Notes: a model not told the origin generated them from the sequence alone. A DNA stretch of 64,000 bases from Paraburkholderia oxyphila NBRC 105797 (GCF_000685075.1 NZ_BAYD01000009.1:62001-126000), one strand, 5' to 3'. Numbered from the stretch's first letter, positions 17,900-27,436 are shown. Translations and numbers: made by a program.

Positions 17900-19030
17900 A
17901 TGGCGACAACCATTCGTGACGTCGCGCAGGCGGCCAACGTGTCGATCGGCACGGTCTCCCGCGCACTGAAGAACCAGCCGGGCTTATCCGAGCTCACGCG
18001 CGCGCGCATCGTCGAAGTCGCGCGCTCGCTCGGCTACGACTGCGGGCAACTGCGCCCGCGCATCCGCCGCCTCACCTTCCTGCTGCACCGCCAGCACAAC
18101 AATTTCGCCGCGAGCCCGTTCTTCTCGCACGTCCTGCACGGCGTGGAAGACGCCTGCCGTGAGCACGGCATCGTGCCCGCGCTGCTCACCGTCGGCCCCG
18201 CCGACGACACCATCCAGCAGCTGCGCCTGCACGCGCCCGACGCCATCGCCGTGGCGGGCTTCGTCGAACCGGAGACGCTCGCCGCGATGGTCGCGCTGCA
18301 GCGCCCGCTCGTGCTGATCGACCTGTGGGCGCAGGGCCTGCGCTCGGTGAACATCGACAACGCCGCGGGCGCCGCGCTCGCGATGCATCATCTGTTCAGC
18401 CTGGGGCGGCGGCGCGTGGCATTCATCGGCGGCTCGCTCGCGCACTACAGCATCGCGCAGCGCGCGCTCGGCTACCGGCGCGCGTTCTTCGAAGCGGGGC
18501 TGCTGTTCGATCCGTCGCTAGAGACCAGCATCGACGGCGGGCTCGATCCCGATACCGGCGCGGCGCTCGCCATGCAACGCCTGCTCGACGCCGCGCGCCG
18601 CTCTTCCGGCCCGTTGCCCGACGCCGTGTTCGCCTACAACGACGCCGCCGCGCTCGCCGCGATGCGCGTGTGCCAGGCCAATGGCTTGCGCGTGCCGCAG
18701 GACATCGCGATCGTCGGCTTCGACGACATCCCCGGCGCCTCGCACGCCGCGCCCGCGCTCTCGACGATCGCTGTCGACAAAGAAGCGCTCGGCCGCCGCG
18801 GCGTCGAGTTGCTGCTCGAAGAAGCGCCCGAGACAAGCGAAATCGTGCTGCCCGTGCGGCTCGTCGAGCGTGCGAGCACGGTTGCAAGTGAGCGCATGTC
18901 GGCTGCTACATCGGGTACCGCATCGGTTACCGCACCGGCTGCGACATCGGTTGCCATGAGCGCGCCGTTGCGCGCCGCGCCGACCGCCCACGAAGCACAC
19001 GAAGCGCTGCTGAAGCCCCACCAAGCCTAG
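17900..19030 (+). CDS. LacI-family sugar regulator
   Basis: A 376-residue LacI/GalR regulator. The N-terminal HTH and hinge are clear: TTIRDVAQAANVSIGTVSRALKNQPGLSELTRARI. The core is a periplasmic-binding-like ligand domain with RRVAFIGGS and IAIVGFDDIPGASHAAPALSTIAVD. After the core ends at about residue 330 there is an unusual Ala/Ser/Thr-rich tail of about 45 residues. ATG 17900 opens directly on the HTH. It heads a block with an AGE-family epimerase and a PfkB kinase and probably controls them in response to a hexose, as is usual for the family. Confidence 0.92.
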   Translation: MATTIRDVAQAANVSIGTVSRALKNQPGLSELTRARIVEVARSLGYDCGQLRPRIRRLTFLLHRQHNNFAASPFFSHVLHGVEDACREHGIVPALLTVGPADDTIQQLRLHAPDAIAVAGFVEPETLAAMVALQRPLVLIDLWAQGLRSVNIDNAAGAALAMHHLFSLGRRRVAFIGGSLAHYSIAQRALGYRRAFFEAGLLFDPSLETSIDGGLDPDTGAALAMQRLLDAARRSSGPLPDAVFAYNDAAALAAMRVCQANGLRVPQDIAIVGFDDIPGASHAAPALSTIAVDKEALGRRGVELLLEEAPETSEIVLPVRLVERASTVASERMSAATSGTASVTAPAATSVAMSAPLRAAPTAHEAHEALLKPHQA

Positions 19031-19060
19031 TCAGTCACGCCAAGCCAAGACGAGAACGCC

Positions 19061-20434
19061 ATGACGAAGCCTTCAAACGCCGCCCCATCCCACGAGGCCC
19101 AACCGGCCAAACAGGACCAGGCGGCCCACGCAAACGTGCAAGCGGGCGCCATAGCTCCCGCCGTCGCGAGCTTTCGCGACCGCGCGTTCCTGCTCGGTCA
19201 TGTCGAGGACACGCTGCGCTTCTACGCGCCCAACGTGCTCGACCGCTCGGGCGGCTTCTTCCATTACTTCCGCGACGACGGTTCGGTCTACAACGCCCAC
19301 TCGCGCCACCTCGTGAGCAGTTGCCGCTTCGTCTTCAACTACGCGATGGCCTACCGCGAGTTCGGCGACCCGCTCCACCTCGAATACGCGCGCCACGGCC
19401 TGCAGTTCCTGCGCGAGGCGCACTGGGACCCGCATCACGAAGGCTACGACTGGGAGCTCGAATGGCGCGACGGCAAGAAGCACACGCTCGACGCCACGCG
19501 CCACTGCTACGGCCTCGCTTTCGTGCTGCTCGCGTACGCGCACGCGGCGATGGCGGGCATCGAAGAAGCCCGGCCGATGATCGCCGCCACCTTCGAGCTG
19601 ATGGAGCATCGCTTCTGGGACGGCGCGGCGGGCCTCTACGCCGACGAAGCAAACGCGGACTGGCTCGTGTCGAGCTATCGCGGCCAGAACGCGAACATGC
19701 ATACCACCGAGGCGCTGCTCGCCGCCTACGAGGCAACCGGCCACCTCGTCTATCTCGACCGCGCGGAGCGCGTCGCGTCGAACATCACGCTGCGCCAGGC
19801 GAAGCTCTCGCAAGGGCTCGTGTGGGAGCACTTTCACGCCGACTGGTCGGTGGACTGGCACTACAACGAAGAGGACAGCTCGAACATCTTTCGTCCGTGG
19901 GGCTTCCAGCCGGGGCACCAGACCGAATGGGCGAAGCTGCTCCTGATCCTCGAGCGCCATCGCCCATTGCCGTGGCTGCTGCCGCGCGCGATCGAACTGT
20001 TCGATGCAGCCATGGCGCATGCCTGGGACGACGATCACGGCGGGCTCTACTACGGCTTCGGCCCGGACGGCACGGTGTGCGACCACGACAAGTACTTCTG
20101 GGTGCAGGCCGAGACTTTCGCAACCGCCGCGCTGCTCGGCAAGCGCACCGGCAATGAACGCTTCTGGGACTGGTACGACGAGCTCTGGCGCTACAGCTGG
20201 GCGCATTTCGTCGATCATCGCTACGGTGCGTGGTATCGCATCCTCACCTGCGACAACCGCAAGTACAGCGACGAGAAAAGCCCTGCGGGCAAGACCGATT
20301 ACCACACGATGGGCGCTTGTTACGAAGTCCTGAACGCCTTGCCGGGCCGCGGCATGGCGCCCGCTATCGGGCACGAGGCCGGACGCGAGACAGCCTTCGC
20401 GCAGGCGAACGGCACCGACGGCCGCGCATCGTAA
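19061..20434 (+). CDS. AGE-family epimerase/isomerase (mannose isomerase-like)
   Basis: A 457-residue (alpha/alpha)6-barrel protein of the N-acylglucosamine 2-epimerase family, which also contains D-mannose isomerases. Family blocks are RHLVSSCRFVFNYAMAYREFG, RGQNANMHTTEALLAAYEATG and GFQPGHQTEWAKLLL, with several conserved His/Glu positions. It begins 30 bases after the LacI-type gene. Beside a PfkB sugar kinase, a mannose-to-fructose isomerase is more plausible than an amino-sugar epimerase; this is inference. The first ~35 residues are a poorly conserved Ala/Gln-rich extension. Confidence 0.87.
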   Translation: MTKPSNAAPSHEAQPAKQDQAAHANVQAGAIAPAVASFRDRAFLLGHVEDTLRFYAPNVLDRSGGFFHYFRDDGSVYNAHSRHLVSSCRFVFNYAMAYREFGDPLHLEYARHGLQFLREAHWDPHHEGYDWELEWRDGKKHTLDATRHCYGLAFVLLAYAHAAMAGIEEARPMIAATFELMEHRFWDGAAGLYADEANADWLVSSYRGQNANMHTTEALLAAYEATGHLVYLDRAERVASNITLRQAKLSQGLVWEHFHADWSVDWHYNEEDSSNIFRPWGFQPGHQTEWAKLLLILERHRPLPWLLPRAIELFDAAMAHAWDDDHGGLYYGFGPDGTVCDHDKYFWVQAETFATAALLGKRTGNERFWDWYDELWRYSWAHFVDHRYGAWYRILTCDNRKYSDEKSPAGKTDYHTMGACYEVLNALPGRGMAPAIGHEAGRETAFAQANGTDGRAS

Positions 20435-20461
20435 GCGACTGAAAGCATCACGGCGCAAGAT

Positions 20462-20527
20462 CGAAGCAACATCGACACAAACGCGACGCAACAACGAAGC
20501 AACAGCGACGCAACAGGCGAAGGAACA
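20462..20527. repeat. 11-bp tandem repeat before the kinase gene
   Basis: Copies of CGAAGCAACA or CGACGCAACA (one degenerate) recur every 11 bases at 20462, 20473, 20484, 20495 and 20506. A sixth variant at 20518 contains the AAGGA ribosome site of the kinase gene. Confidence 0.7.
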
Positions 20528-20531
20528 CGCG

Positions 20532-21509
20532 ATGAGCACCTGCAGCACTGGCCCCGACTTTTCTTCCGGCTTCCCCGCGTTTATTTCGGCGGGCGACATC
20601 CTCACCGATCTGGTGCGCGGCCCCGCGCCCGAAGGCACGGCACACACATCGGCCGCGCCGGGCATGGACTCGCACTGGCGCGCACACCCTGGAGGCGCGG
20701 GCTGGAACGTGGCGCGCGCAGTGGCGCGCCTCGGTCTGCCCACGGCGTGCGCGGGCGCGCTCGGCACCGACAACTTCTCCGACGAGCTTTGGAACGCGAG
20801 CGTCGCCGCCGGCCTCGACATGCGCTTCATGCAGCGCGTCGGGCGCGCGCCGCTGCTCGCGATCGTGCACCAGACGCATCCGCCCGCGTACTACTTCATC
20901 GGCGATAACAGCGCGGACCTCGCCTTCGATCCCGCGAAGCTGCCCGAAGGCTGGCGCGCGCATGCGAAGTGGGCGCACTTCGGCTGCATCAGCCTCGTGC
21001 GCCAGCCGCTCGGCGAAACGCTCGCGACGCTCGCGGCCGAATTGCGCGCGGCGGGTGTGAAGATCAGCTTCGACCCGAACTACCGCAATCTGATGGCGCA
21101 CGGCTACGAGCCGATCCTGCACCGCATGGCCGCGCTCGCCGATCTCATCAAGGTGTCCGACGAAGACCTGCGCATGCTGTTCGCCGATAAAAGCGAAGCA
21201 GAGGCTATCACGGCCCTGCGCGAGCTGAATCCAGCGGCCACACTGCTCGTCACGCGCGGTGCGCAAGCGGCGACGCTCTATGCCGGCGACGCAGTGATCG
21301 AGGCGGCCCCGCCGCGCGTCGAAGTCGCCGACACGGTGGGGGCGGGCGACGCCTCCATCGGCGGATTGCTCTTCAGCCTGATGAGCGCGCCCCAGCGCGA
21401 CTGGCGTCAACATCTGGCGTTCGCGCTCGCGGCGGGCGCCGCGGCATGCCGCCGGCCCGGCGCGCATTCGCCCACGCTCGACGAAGTCGTCGCACTGCTC
21501 GCGGACTAG
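20532..21509 (+). CDS. PfkB-family carbohydrate kinase (fructokinase-like)
   Basis: A 325-residue ribokinase/PfkB-family kinase. It begins with FISAGDILTDLV, carries HPGGAGWNVARAVARLG (PfkB signature 1) and ends with VADTVGAGDASIGGLL (signature 2, with the catalytic Asp in GAGD). It phosphorylates a sugar with ATP. Paired with the AGE-family isomerase and LacI regulator it is likely a fructokinase completing mannose to fructose-6-phosphate. The ATG at 20532 follows AAGGA, which sits inside an 11-bp tandem repeat. Confidence 0.88.
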   Translation: MSTCSTGPDFSSGFPAFISAGDILTDLVRGPAPEGTAHTSAAPGMDSHWRAHPGGAGWNVARAVARLGLPTACAGALGTDNFSDELWNASVAAGLDMRFMQRVGRAPLLAIVHQTHPPAYYFIGDNSADLAFDPAKLPEGWRAHAKWAHFGCISLVRQPLGETLATLAAELRAAGVKISFDPNYRNLMAHGYEPILHRMAALADLIKVSDEDLRMLFADKSEAEAITALRELNPAATLLVTRGAQAATLYAGDAVIEAAPPRVEVADTVGAGDASIGGLLFSLMSAPQRDWRQHLAFALAAGAAACRRPGAHSPTLDEVVALLAD

Positions 21510-21686
21510 CGCGCTCGCCCGCGCGTGCGGGCGGGCGTCTTACAACGACGGCACCGACTGCTCGTGCGCCGCGTCCGATGCGCGGCGCACGGCTGACATG
21601 AAAGCGCCGCGTCAGCGTCACATGCGTGCCCCGCAGCGGTCTGGTCAACGTGCTAGCATGGAATTTCCTTCCACGAGGAGTTCGCT

Positions 21687-21908
21687 ATGGACGACGTCAC
21701 CTACACCAAGGGGATCTACACGGCAGTCGCCTCTGTGCGACCCATGAACGCCGGCCAGTACCAGGGCCTGGTCTCCCTGGCGCGCGACGACGGCGAAGAA
21801 CTCGAGAACGCGGTCTACGAAGTGGACGGCGCCTCGGGGACGCCCGAAGAAGCTCTGGAAGAAGCCAAGGCGCTCGCGCACCGCATCCTTGGCGAGCTCG
21901 AACTGTAA
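21687..21908 (+). CDS. Small conserved-looking protein of unknown function
   Basis: A 73-residue acidic protein with an excellent ribosome site (GAGGAG before ATG 21687). The layout is a short beta-rich half (GIYTAVASVRP, YQGLVSLARDDG, AVYEVDG) followed by one helix (TPEEALEEAKALAHRILGEL). The same layout appears in the 97-residue product at 39061 and more loosely in the next gene. No named function can be given. Confidence 0.7.
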   Translation: MDDVTYTKGIYTAVASVRPMNAGQYQGLVSLARDDGEELENAVYEVDGASGTPEEALEEAKALAHRILGELEL

Positions 21909-22115
21909 GGTGCAAGCGAGGCAAGCGCGAACCGCGCGGGGCGGCGATCCCGTCCTCGAAGGCCCTCTTCACGCGCGCCCCCGCAATGGGTCGGCGCTCG
22001 CGCGCGAACGGGTTTGACCCGGGGCCTGCTCATACCCGTAGCGGGCTCTGACCGGCTGCTGTGCATGGGACCAGAAAAAGTGCGTCGCACCCGCTCTGGT
22101 CGACAGGAGATGAAC

Positions 22116-22361
22116 ATGGCCGAACAGCTCTTTCTCTATGGCGTCTACGCCATCCACGTGCACCCGCTCGAACTGCAGGGCGCGCGCTGGGACGCCGAAT
22201 ATCAGATCACGCATCGCGACAAGCCCGTGCAGCAGTGGGTCACGATAGGCGGCAACGAGGGCTTCGATGCGCCCGCAGTGGCCGTCGACGCCGCGCACCG
22301 CCAGGCCATCGCCGACATCGAACACGGCGCTGGCATTCCGAAGCCGCACGCGTTTCCGTGA
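22116..22361 (+). CDS. Small protein of unknown function, beta-rich then helical
   Basis: An 81-residue protein starting MAEQLFLYGVYAI. ATG 22116 is preferred to the ATG two codons earlier (22110) because AGGAG lies six bases before it. Predicted layout is beta strands (VYAIHVHP, WDAEYQITHRDK, WVTIGGNEGF) followed by a helix (AVDAAHRQAIADIEHG), similar to the genes at 21687 and 39061. No function is known to me. Confidence 0.68.
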   Translation: MAEQLFLYGVYAIHVHPLELQGARWDAEYQITHRDKPVQQWVTIGGNEGFDAPAVAVDAAHRQAIADIEHGAGIPKPHAFP

Positions 22362-22497
22362 CCGGCGCGGGCGCAGCGCCCGCCTCCGAATGCTCGCTTG
22401 ATCTCGCGCAGAGCCGCTGCGCGCGTGCGCGCTTGTCCGGTTTCTCGGGGATTGCTACGCTTGGCTCCTCATTTCGCCCCCCGAAGAAGCGACCACC

Positions 22498-23598
22498 ATG
22501 ACACCCGAAATGCCGGAGCGCAACGCATACGAGAATGCCAACGAGCCGGCCGCGCAGGACGCCTCCGCAGTGCATGCGCCGGCCGCCAGGGACGCGGATG
22601 AGCAACCCGAGGAAACCTCGACCGACGCACTGTGCCCGCCGGTCTCCACCGCGGCGGCCTCCGCCACGGCGACATCCTCCGCGCAGGCGCCAGAGCCCGA
22701 AACCCGCCACGGCATACCGCGCAAGCTGCATTTCGGCTCGCGGAAGATTCTCGTCTACGGCATGCCCGTGCAGACCTGGCGCGACTTCTATCACTTCGCG
22801 CTCACGATGCGCTGGCTCACGTTCTTCGCCTCGCTCGCCGGCCTCTTCATCCTGCTCAACGGCGTCTTCGCGTGCCTCTATCTGTTGGGCACGGCGCCCA
22901 TTGCCAACCAGTACCCGCACGGCTTCCTCGGCGCGTTCTTCTTCAGCGTCGAGACGCTCGCCACGGTCGGCTACGGCGACATGCATCCGCAAACGATCTA
23001 CGCCCACCTCGTCGCGACGCTCGAGATCTTCGTGGGCATGTCGAGCATCGCCTTGGCCACCGGACTTATCTTCGCGCGCTTCTCGCGCCCGCGCGCGAAG
23101 ATCCTGTTCGCCAACCAGGTGGTCGTGCATCCGATCGAAGGCCGCATGACGCTGATGGTGCGCGCCGCCAACGCGCGCCAGAACGTGATTGCCGAAGCGC
23201 AGGCGAAGCTGCGCCTGATCCGCGTCGAGACCTCCTCGGACGGCTACACCGCGCGGCGCATCTACGACCTCAAGCTCGTGCGCTCGGAGCATCCGCTCTT
23301 CACGCTCGGCTGGAACCTCATGCACATCATCGACGAATCGAGCCCGCTGTTCGGCGCCACGGCCGAATCGCTCGCGCGCCAGACCGCGGCGCTGCACGTC
23401 GTGATCGAAGGCTCGGACGAGTCGACCGCGCAGATCATGCAGGCGCGCCACATCTGGTCGGATTCGCAGATCCGCTGGCAGCACCGCTACGTCGATCTGA
23501 TCACCGAGGTGGACGGCGTGAGCATCATGGACTACTCGCACTTTCACGAAGTCACGCCGTTCGACAACGCCAGGCCGTACGGCCCGCACGTGATCTGA
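22498..23598 (+). CDS. KirBac-type inward-rectifier potassium channel
   Basis: A 366-residue bacterial Kir channel. The selectivity filter TVGYGD is at residues 156-161, between TM1 (about 105-130, LTFFASLAGLFILLNGVFAC) and TM2 (about 166-191). It is followed by the Kir cytoplasmic immunoglobulin-like domain (RFSRPRAKILFANQVVVHPIEG, RLIRVETSSDGYTAR, VEGSDES-type loop). KirBac1.1 was described from Burkholderia pseudomallei. A disordered, acidic, Ala-rich extension of about 65 residues precedes the usual amphipathic slide helix. It forms tetrameric K+ pores in the inner membrane. Confidence 0.93.
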   Translation: MTPEMPERNAYENANEPAAQDASAVHAPAARDADEQPEETSTDALCPPVSTAAASATATSSAQAPEPETRHGIPRKLHFGSRKILVYGMPVQTWRDFYHFALTMRWLTFFASLAGLFILLNGVFACLYLLGTAPIANQYPHGFLGAFFFSVETLATVGYGDMHPQTIYAHLVATLEIFVGMSSIALATGLIFARFSRPRAKILFANQVVVHPIEGRMTLMVRAANARQNVIAEAQAKLRLIRVETSSDGYTARRIYDLKLVRSEHPLFTLGWNLMHIIDESSPLFGATAESLARQTAALHVVIEGSDESTAQIMQARHIWSDSQIRWQHRYVDLITEVDGVSIMDYSHFHEVTPFDNARPYGPHVI

Positions 23599-23796
23599 CT
23601 CCGGACGCTCCCGCAGGCGTCCAAAGCCGGCTAGGGAGATCTTTCTCAAAATTAGCCCGCCACGGGCAGCCTGTCGCGCGAATTGCACCCGCGCCCGGTC
23701 AGTTAGCAAAATATTTCCGTCATTGGCGCGAAAAAATAGAGTCTTCTTCGCCGCCCTCCGTGGAGGGTGCACGACAGCAATAAATGGAGACTCCCC

Positions 23797-26700
23797 ATGA
23801 CCGCGCGCCCCGCGTTTGGCGACACGCCCGCCACCCCGCCCCTCGCTGATTACAAGCTCACCGACAACCTCACCGCCACGCGCGGCCGCATCTTCCTCAC
23901 CGGCACCCAGGCGCTGATCCGCCTGCCGCTGATGCAGCGCGCGCTCGACCGCGTGCATGGCCTGAACACGGCGGGCTTCATCAGCGGCTATCGCGGCTCG
24001 CCGCTCGGCATGGTCGACCAGCAGGCCTGGAAGGCCAAGAAGCTGCTCGAAGCCGCCGATGTGCGCTTTTTGCCCGCCATCAACGAGGAGTTGGGCGGCA
24101 CCGCCGTGCTCGGCACGCAGCGCGTGGAAGCGGACCCGGAGCGCACCGTCGAAGGCGTGTTCGCGATGTGGTACGGCAAGGGCCCGGGCGTCGATCGCGC
24201 CGGCGACGCGCTCAAGCACGGCAACGCCTACGGCTCGTCGGCGCACGGCGGCGTGCTCGTGGTGGCGGGCGACGATCACGGCTGCGTGTCGTCGTCGATG
24301 CCGCATCAGAGCGACTTCGCGATGATGGCGTGGCACATGCCCATCGTGAATCCGTCGAACATCGCCGACATGCTCGAGTTCGGCCTGTACGGCTGGGCGC
24401 TCTCGCGCTACTCGGGCGCATGGGTGGGCTACAAGGCGATTTCGGAGACGGTGGAGTCGGGCTCGACCGTCGACCTCGATGCCCTGCAAACAGACTGGCA
24501 AGCACCGCAAGGCTTCACCCCGCCGCCCGGCGGCCTGCACAACCGCTGGCCCGATCTGCCGAGCCTCGCGATCGAGCAGCGCCTCGCGGCCAAGCTCGAC
24601 GCCGTGCGCCACTTCGCGCGCGCGAACAGCATCGACAAGTGGATCGCTCCGAGCCCGCACGCGAACGTGGGCATCGTCACCTGCGGCAAGGCGCATCTGG
24701 ACTTGATGGAAACGCTGCGCCGCCTCGATCTCACGGTCGAGGACCTCGACCGCGCGGGCGTGCGCATCTACAAGGTGGGGCTCTCGTTCCCGCTGGAGAT
24801 GTCGCGTATCGACGCCTTCGTCTCGGGACTCACCGACGTGCTCGTGATCGAAGAGAAAGGCCCCGTGATCGAGCAGCAGATCAAGGACTACCTCTACAAC
24901 CGCAAGGAAGGGGCGCGCCCGGCCATCGTCGGCAAGCATGCCGAGGACGGCACGCTGCTGCTCTCCGAGCTGGGCGAGCTGCGCCCTTCGCGCATCCTGC
25001 CCGTGTTCGCCGCGTGGCTCGCGAAGCACAAGCCGGCGCTCGACCGCCGCGAGCGCGTGGTCGACCTCGTGGCGCCGCAGATTCTTTCGAACGTCGCGGA
25101 TGCGGTGAAGCGCACGCCCTACTTCTGCTCAGGCTGCCCGCACAACACCTCGACGAAGGTGCCCGAAGGCTCGATTGCGCAAGCCGGAATCGGCTGTCAC
25201 TTCATGGCCTCGTGGATGGAGCGCGACACCACGGGCCTGATCCAGATGGGCGGCGAAGGCGTGGACTGGGCCGCGCACTCGATGTTCACGAAAATGCCGC
25301 ACGTGTTCCAGAATCTCGGCGACGGCACCTACTTTCATTCAGGCATCCTCGCGATCCGCCAGGCCGTGGCCGCGAAGACCAACATCACCTACAAGATCCT
25401 CTACAACGACGCCGTGGCGATGACGGGCGGCCAGCCCGTGGACGGCAGCATCTCCGTGCCGCAGATCGCGCGCCAGGTGGAAGCCGAGGGCGTGTCGCGC
25501 TTCGTGGTGGTGAGCGACGAGCCCGAGAAGTACGACGGCCATCACGGCCTGTTCCCGAAGGGCACGACGTTCCATCACCGCAGCGAGCTCGACACCGTGC
25601 AGCGCGAGCTGCGCGAAACGCTGGGCGTGACCGTGCTGATCTACGACCAGACCTGCGCCGCCGAGAAGCGCCGCCGCCGCAAGAAAGGCGAATTTCCCGA
25701 CCCGGACAAGCGCCTGTTCATCAACGAGGAAGTCTGTGAAGGCTGCGGCGATTGCGGCGTGCAGTCGAACTGCCTCTCGGTCGAGCCGGTGGAAACGGAG
25801 CTGGGCCGCAAGCGCCGCATCGACCAGTCGTCGTGCAACAAGGATTATTCGTGCGTGAACGGCTTCTGCCCGAGCTTCGTCACCATCGAAGGCGGCAAGC
25901 TCAAGAAGGCCGCGGGCGCCGCGTTCGATCCGCAGGCGCTCGCCGCGCGCGTGAATGCGCTGCCGCTCCCGGCCACGCACCTGGATAACGCGCCCTACGA
26001 CATCCTCGTGACCGGTGTGGGCGGCACGGGCGTGGTGACGGTGGGCGCGCTCATCAGCATGGCCGCGCATCTGGAAGGCAAGAGCGCTTCCGTGCTCGAC
26101 TTCATGGGCTTCGCGCAGAAGGGCGGCTCGGTGCTCTCGTTCGTGCGCTTCGCGGCGACCGATGCGTTGCTCAACCAGGTGCGCATCGACACGCAGCAGG
26201 CCGACCTGCTGCTCGCCTGCGACATGGTGGTGGGCGCGAGCGCCGACGCGCTGCAGACCGTGCGCCACGACCGCACGCGCATCGTCGTGAACACGCATGA
26301 GATTCCGAACGCGGCGTTCGTGCAGAACCCCGAAGCGAACCTGCACGCCGATGCGCTGCTCGCGAAGATGCGCCATGCGGCGACGGGCGGCGCCACGCTT
26401 GCGCAAGATCCGCTTGCGGCCTGCGATGCGCAAGCCCTCGCGCAACGCTTCCTCGGCGACACCATCGGCGCGAACATCGTGATGCTCGGCTTCGCGTGGC
26501 AGCTCGGCCTCGTGCCCGTTTCGCTCGCGGCGCTCACGCGTGCGATCGAGCTGAATAACGTGGCCGTGCAGGCGAATCTGCTCGCGTTCTCGATCGGACG
26601 CCTCGCCGCTGCCGATACGGCTGCGCTCGAAGCGCTGGACACGCAACGCGCGGCGGCTGCAAAGGCGACGGTGCGCAAGCTCACGCAGACGCTCGACGAG

Positions 26701-27411
26701 TTGGTCGCGGATCGCGAGCAGCGTTTGCTCGCTTACGGCGGCTCGGGCTACGTTAAGCGTTATCGCGCGCTGGTCGACGCGGCACGCGGCGCCGACAAAT
26801 CCGCCGATCAAGCGCTCGCGCGCGCCGTAGCAAACACGTTCTATCGCCTGCTCGCAGTGAAGGATGAATACGAAGTGGCGCGCCTGCACGCCGATCCGGC
26901 CTTCCGCGCCGCGCTCGAAGCGCAGTTCGAAGGCAAGGCCGGCAACGACTTCACGGTGAAGTTCAACCTCGCGCCGCCGCTCATCGCGCGTGAGAAGAAC
27001 GGCCAGCATCCGCGCAAGATGCAGTTCGGGCAGTGGCTGTGGAGTGCGTTCGGGCTGCTTCAGAAAGGACGCGCGGTGCGCGGCACGTGGCTCGATCCGT
27101 TCGGCAAGACGCTCGAGCGCCGCATGGAACGCGCCCTCGCCGATGACTATGAAGCGACGCTGCGCGGTGCGCTCTCAGGCGTCACCGCAGAGCAAGCCGC
27201 CGATCTCGCGAAGTTCGCGAGCCTGTATCAGCGCGTGCGCGGCTATGGCCACGTGAAGCTCGCGAATCTCGCTTCGGTCAAGCGCAGCGAGCGCGAACTC
27301 GCCACGCGCCTGAATATCGACGTGAAGACGAGCGCGGCGGTGAATGAGGCGCTCGCCTCGTTCAAGGGCGCGGGCGCCTTGCGCGGCATTCCGGTGGTGG
27401 TTGCGAAATAA
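23797..27411 (+). CDS. Indolepyruvate ferredoxin oxidoreductase, fused form
   Basis: A 1204-residue thiamine-diphosphate enzyme that oxidatively decarboxylates aryl-pyruvates to acyl-CoA with ferredoxin reduction. Order: an N-terminal PFOR-like domain (TGTQALIRLPLMQRALDR, GYRGSPLGMVDQQ), a TPP domain (YFCSGCPHNTSTKVPEG and GGEGVDWAAHS), an Fe-S cluster region (EEVCEGCGDCGVQSNC from about residue 644, then C-N-K-D-Y-S-C), a gamma domain (VTGVGGTGVVTVGALISMA) and a C-terminal helical part. ATG 23797 follows TGGAGA. This single-chain form replaces the IorA/IorB pair and serves aromatic amino acid breakdown. Confidence 0.93.
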   Translation: MTARPAFGDTPATPPLADYKLTDNLTATRGRIFLTGTQALIRLPLMQRALDRVHGLNTAGFISGYRGSPLGMVDQQAWKAKKLLEAADVRFLPAINEELGGTAVLGTQRVEADPERTVEGVFAMWYGKGPGVDRAGDALKHGNAYGSSAHGGVLVVAGDDHGCVSSSMPHQSDFAMMAWHMPIVNPSNIADMLEFGLYGWALSRYSGAWVGYKAISETVESGSTVDLDALQTDWQAPQGFTPPPGGLHNRWPDLPSLAIEQRLAAKLDAVRHFARANSIDKWIAPSPHANVGIVTCGKAHLDLMETLRRLDLTVEDLDRAGVRIYKVGLSFPLEMSRIDAFVSGLTDVLVIEEKGPVIEQQIKDYLYNRKEGARPAIVGKHAEDGTLLLSELGELRPSRILPVFAAWLAKHKPALDRRERVVDLVAPQILSNVADAVKRTPYFCSGCPHNTSTKVPEGSIAQAGIGCHFMASWMERDTTGLIQMGGEGVDWAAHSMFTKMPHVFQNLGDGTYFHSGILAIRQAVAAKTNITYKILYNDAVAMTGGQPVDGSISVPQIARQVEAEGVSRFVVVSDEPEKYDGHHGLFPKGTTFHHRSELDTVQRELRETLGVTVLIYDQTCAAEKRRRRKKGEFPDPDKRLFINEEVCEGCGDCGVQSNCLSVEPVETELGRKRRIDQSSCNKDYSCVNGFCPSFVTIEGGKLKKAAGAAFDPQALAARVNALPLPATHLDNAPYDILVTGVGGTGVVTVGALISMAAHLEGKSASVLDFMGFAQKGGSVLSFVRFAATDALLNQVRIDTQQADLLLACDMVVGASADALQTVRHDRTRIVVNTHEIPNAAFVQNPEANLHADALLAKMRHAATGGATLAQDPLAACDAQALAQRFLGDTIGANIVMLGFAWQLGLVPVSLAALTRAIELNNVAVQANLLAFSIGRLAAADTAALEALDTQRAAAAKATVRKLTQTLDELVADREQRLLAYGGSGYVKRYRALVDAARGADKSADQALARAVANTFYRLLAVKDEYEVARLHADPAFRAALEAQFEGKAGNDFTVKFNLAPPLIAREKNGQHPRKMQFGQWLWSAFGLLQKGRAVRGTWLDPFGKTLERRMERALADDYEATLRGALSGVTAEQAADLAKFASLYQRVRGYGHVKLANLASVKRSERELATRLNIDVKTSAAVNEALASFKGAGALRGIPVVVAK

Positions 27412-27436
27412 GCTTTGCTTTCAGTATCAGGCAAGC

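Noticed and set aside
22240..25029. A 929-codon open frame on the minus strand
   Set aside because: It is antisense to the KirBac and indolepyruvate oxidoreductase genes, with Arg/His/Glu-rich composition typical of the reverse frame of GC-rich genes and no family resemblance.
25339..27009. A 556-codon open frame on the minus strand
   Set aside because: Antisense to the well-supported oxidoreductase gene, with no recognisable motif.
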